Translations under genes and position numbers: made by a program
Notes under the pieces: generated by a model
Told to the model about the DNA's origin: nothing
Seen by the model: the letters and a program-made list of their open reading frames with translations, nothing else
The model's database searches: none
Assembly (NCBI GenBank): GCA_030632745.1
Contig: DAOVUE010000055.1
Location: forward strand, 1 to 7,703
Direction of reading: 5' to 3'
DNA length: 7,703 bases
Source of the DNA: Pseudomonadota bacterium
GTDB lineage: Bacteria; Pseudomonadota; Gammaproteobacteria; GRL18
In this document: one piece after another, positions 5,346-7,703 of the stretch
Position numbering within the stretch: the stretch's first letter is position 1
Layout of the letters: the number at the start of each line of letters is the position of its first letter

Positions 5346-7703
5346 TAAATTCTATTTTGAGGGGAAATAATATCTTTAGCCAGGGCTGCTGCTTCACGGC
5401 GGTTATTAACACCCAGTTTTTGATAAAGATGTTTCAAATGTGTTTTTATAGTTTCTGCTGAAACAAATAATTTAGCTGCCATTTCTTTATTCCGCATACG
5501 CTGAGTCAGTAATTCTAAAATATCAATTTCACGATTTGTTAATGCATCTAAAAGTCTGCCAGAGTCAGCTTTACTCAATTGACTCTGCTGAGAAATGAGA
5601 TTGGATGTCTGTTTTTGTGTTAGCGTTAGAGTCGTACTACATTGATCAAGAAGAAGTTTTAGATAGTCTGTGGAGCCTGTATGATCGACAAGGCATTGAA
5701 TAATTTTTACCATGGGCCGGCCTATTTCAACAAAGGGATGAATCCACCCTCCGGGTTCAGTCAGAACAATAAGTTGTTTCAGAACGCTGACAGCTTCTTC
5801 AGTATTGCCACTCAAGTCGAGTGCTAATGACTGCAATGCCATGATTTCAATTGTCTGAGTTGTGTTATGCAGTGCATCACTTTCCTGTCGTAAAATTGTC
5901 AGTAATTGATTGGCTTGCTGCAAAGATTCGGGTACATTGATGGCAAGCATTATTCTTGCTTGTGTAATTGCAGGGGTTTCGAGCCAAAATGACATTGAGG
6001 CTGCTGTAAATGGTTCATCGTATGAGTTTAACCATGCTATTGCCAGATTTAAGTTTCCCTGTGCCAGAGCCAGTCGAGCCTGCCCGGATTGAGCTGCATG
6101 AATGTGTTCAGAATGCCCGCTATCCTGAGTAAATTTTAACAATATTTCTATCGTATCGTTTGCTGCATCATGCTGTTGCATACTCTGATAGGCCAGTGCC
6201 AGAGCTATCATAGAATCAATAGCAACCCGCGTATTGATAGCATACTTATTCTTGATTGAAAAAGAGAAGTGTTCTCGTGCCATGGGTAGATTATTCTGCC
6301 GAAAACAGGTAGATGCTTGCATATAAATGCCCCATCCCTGCACTAAAATAGGATCGCTTTGCATTAATAGCTTGTTCATCTTTTTTGCATCGTATATCAC
6401 TGCGTCCAGGTTACCTGAAAACAGATGTAAAAAAGAGCGAGCAAGAAACAGACGACTGGAAAGTACTATATTGTGCGGGTCATGATGTTTGATGGTTTCA
6501 TTACATAATGAAAGGGCAAAATTAGTCTGGTTTGACATATTACTCGCCATAGCGATATGCATTTCATTAGAACCAAATATTTCGGAGTATTTATCAGAAA
6601 TTATCTGTTTGGCTTGCAGAAACAGTTTAAGCGCAATTTTTCCCCTCCCTGCCCAATAGTGCAATACGCCCTGAAAATGTTTCAATCCCCCAAGACAAGT
6701 TTTATCCAGGCGGTTTTCCATATCCATCAATTCAAGCTTCTGAACAATAGGAGCAATTTCTTTTAACTGATGACGAACATTCGAAACCCAGGCCTTTGAT
6801 ATAAGAAGTCTTGGTAGTTGTTCTATAGTTCCCACAGGGAGAGCTGTCAACCATCGTTCAATATCACGCCAACCGTGTTTGTTTTGCTCTACAGACCAAA
6901 GTTGTTTCTCAATAATCTCTGCTGCTCCAATATTGTCATCAACCGCAACACGATGCTCAATCGCTTCATCAATAAAATCCTGACTTTCCAGCCACTGGCT
7001 GGCACGTATATGAAGTTTGCCAATATCATCACCTGACATATTTCTGGTCAATTCATGCTGCAGCAATTGCTGAAATAGATGGTGAAATCTAAACCATTTC
7101 CCATCTGAATCTAAAGATATAACAAATAGATTGCCTTCAGTGAGTTCACTGATGAACTGATCAGCAGTAAATTCTGCTTCTTCGTCATTACTTAACACCT
7201 GATAGACTGCTTCACATAGCGGCGCACAAAATCGATTCAAAATAGATGACTGCAATAGATATTGTTGTATATAGGGTGTTTGTCGATGGAACACCTCCTG
7301 CAGTAAATAAGCATTCGTTTGATGCACACCCCCATGCAAATTGTTAAGAAAACCATCCTTATCGTCATTCGTTCGTAAAACTTGTGATACCAGGCATAAA
7401 CCAACTACCCAGCCCTCTATTTCACGTTCAAGATTATTGAGAGTCATATTACCTGCCGTAAAGCCGGCAGCATTTTCTAATAATAATTTTGTCTCAGACC
7501 GGGTAAAACACAAATTCTGCATACGTACTTCAGTCACCTGTCCCCTGGCTCGTAGATTAACCAGGTGTAAGGGTGGATCACGGCGGGTCACAATCATCAG
7601 ATGCAGGGCCAGTGGTGGTCGCTGCAGTAAATGATCGAGTAATTCATTAACGGCAGACTGTGCATTAATGCGATGGTAATCATCAAGCACCAGAATAAAA
7701 GGC
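5345..7703 (-). CDS. MalT/LAL-type LuxR-family transcriptional regulator, N-terminus beyond right edge
   Basis: This is a large ATP-dependent STAND regulator; 785 codons are visible. The frame enters from the right edge with PFILVLDDYH, the Walker B motif, so the apparent GTG at 7690 is internal. The Walker A loop and about 120 residues are missing, which predicts a total near 900, as in E. coli MalT (901). From the edge come IVTRRDPPLHLVNLRARG (sensor region, 37-54), IEGWVVGLCLVSQVL (arm), WFRFHHLFQQLLQHEL (about 200-220) and a helical repeat region resembling TPR, where the signal would bind. The LuxR helix-turn-helix starts at LTNREIDILELL (about 5542) and continues through NKEMAAKLFVSAETIKTHL and YQKLGVNNRREAA. 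Such proteins bind ATP and an inducer, oligomerise and activate transcription. Position suggests control of the downstream small gene and efflux pump; the inducer is unknown. Not assignable to MalT itself, as no maltose gene is near. Confidence 0.93.
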   Translation of the reverse strand, partial: PFILVLDDYHRINAQSAVNELLDHLLQRPPLALHLMIVTRRDPPLHLVNLRARGQVTEVRMQNLCFTRSETKLLLENAAGFTAGNMTLNNLEREIEGWVVGLCLVSQVLRTNDDKDGFLNNLHGGVHQTNAYLLQEVFHRQTPYIQQYLLQSSILNRFCAPLCEAVYQVLSNDEEAEFTADQFISELTEGNLFVISLDSDGKWFRFHHLFQQLLQHELTRNMSGDDIGKLHIRASQWLESQDFIDEAIEHRVAVDDNIGAAEIIEKQLWSVEQNKHGWRDIERWLTALPVGTIEQLPRLLISKAWVSNVRHQLKEIAPIVQKLELMDMENRLDKTCLGGLKHFQGVLHYWAGRGKIALKLFLQAKQIISDKYSEIFGSNEMHIAMASNMSNQTNFALSLCNETIKHHDPHNIVLSSRLFLARSFLHLFSGNLDAVIYDAKKMNKLLMQSDPILVQGWGIYMQASTCFRQNNLPMAREHFSFSIKNKYAINTRVAIDSMIALALAYQSMQQHDAANDTIEILLKFTQDSGHSEHIHAAQSGQARLALAQGNLNLAIAWLNSYDEPFTAASMSFWLETPAITQARIMLAINVPESLQQANQLLTILRQESDALHNTTQTIEIMALQSLALDLSGNTEEAVSVLKQLIVLTEPGGWIHPFVEIGRPMVKIIQCLVDHTGSTDYLKLLLDQCSTTLTLTQKQTSNLISQQSQLSKADSGRLLDALTNREIDILELLTQRMRNKEMAAKLFVSAETIKTHLKHLYQKLGVNNRREAAALAKDIISPQNRI

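Noticed and set aside
7688..7690. GTG as the start of the LuxR-type regulator
   Set aside because: The frame stays open to the window edge and the residues before and after it (PFILVLDDYH) form the family's Walker B motif, so it is an internal valine codon.
1..7703. Mobile element or integration site
   Set aside because: No transposase, integrase, long terminal inverted repeats or tRNA gene was seen; the short tandem repeats are better explained by local duplication.

Overview
The window reads as a chromosomal segment of a Gram-negative bacterium, most likely a gammaproteobacterium. The grounds are a complete RND-type tripartite efflux pump core (inner-membrane permease plus lipidated periplasmic adaptor) next to a MalT/LAL-type LuxR regulator, at moderate-to-low GC. 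I cannot name a genus. All supported genes lie on the minus strand, so transcription runs from the right end of the window to the left.

In transcription order: (1) 7703 to 5345, a large MalT-like LuxR-family regulator whose N-terminus lies beyond the right edge. The visible part begins at its Walker B motif and ends with a clear LuxR helix-turn-helix. (2) 5344 to 5198, an AT-rich intergenic region with an 11/12-bp inverted repeat, a 14-bp tandem duplication and possible promoter hexamers. (3) 5197 to 4916, a 93-aa protein of unknown function. (4) 4836 to 1726, a full-length HAE1-type RND permease with the proton-relay residues intact. (5) 1647 (or GTG 1656) to 439, the lipoprotein adaptor with nine consecutive prolines after its lipidated cysteine. 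(6) 319 to the left edge, the N-terminal 106 residues of a CPA1-type cation:proton antiporter.

The simplest reading is that the regulator controls the small protein and the pump from the 5198-5344 region. The permease and adaptor would recruit a TolC-like outer-membrane channel encoded elsewhere, since none is present here. The permease precedes the adaptor, the reverse of the usual acrA-acrB order. The antiporter may be read from the same transcript or separately.

The least expected structure is at the gene junctions. Perfect short tandem duplications sit at three of the four: 14 bp x2, 18 bp x2 and 16 bp x3. The 18-bp repeat lies inside an unannotated 29-codon ORF that starts in an ATGA overlap with the permease stop and ends just inside the adaptor gene. 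It would encode a two-lysine N-terminus followed by a hydrophobic segment built from two copies of LIILAT, a candidate membrane microprotein of the pump. The gap upstream of the permease likewise holds a short ORF that links the previous stop to the permease start. The 16-bp repeat carries the adaptor's stop codon and places TAG in all three reading frames.
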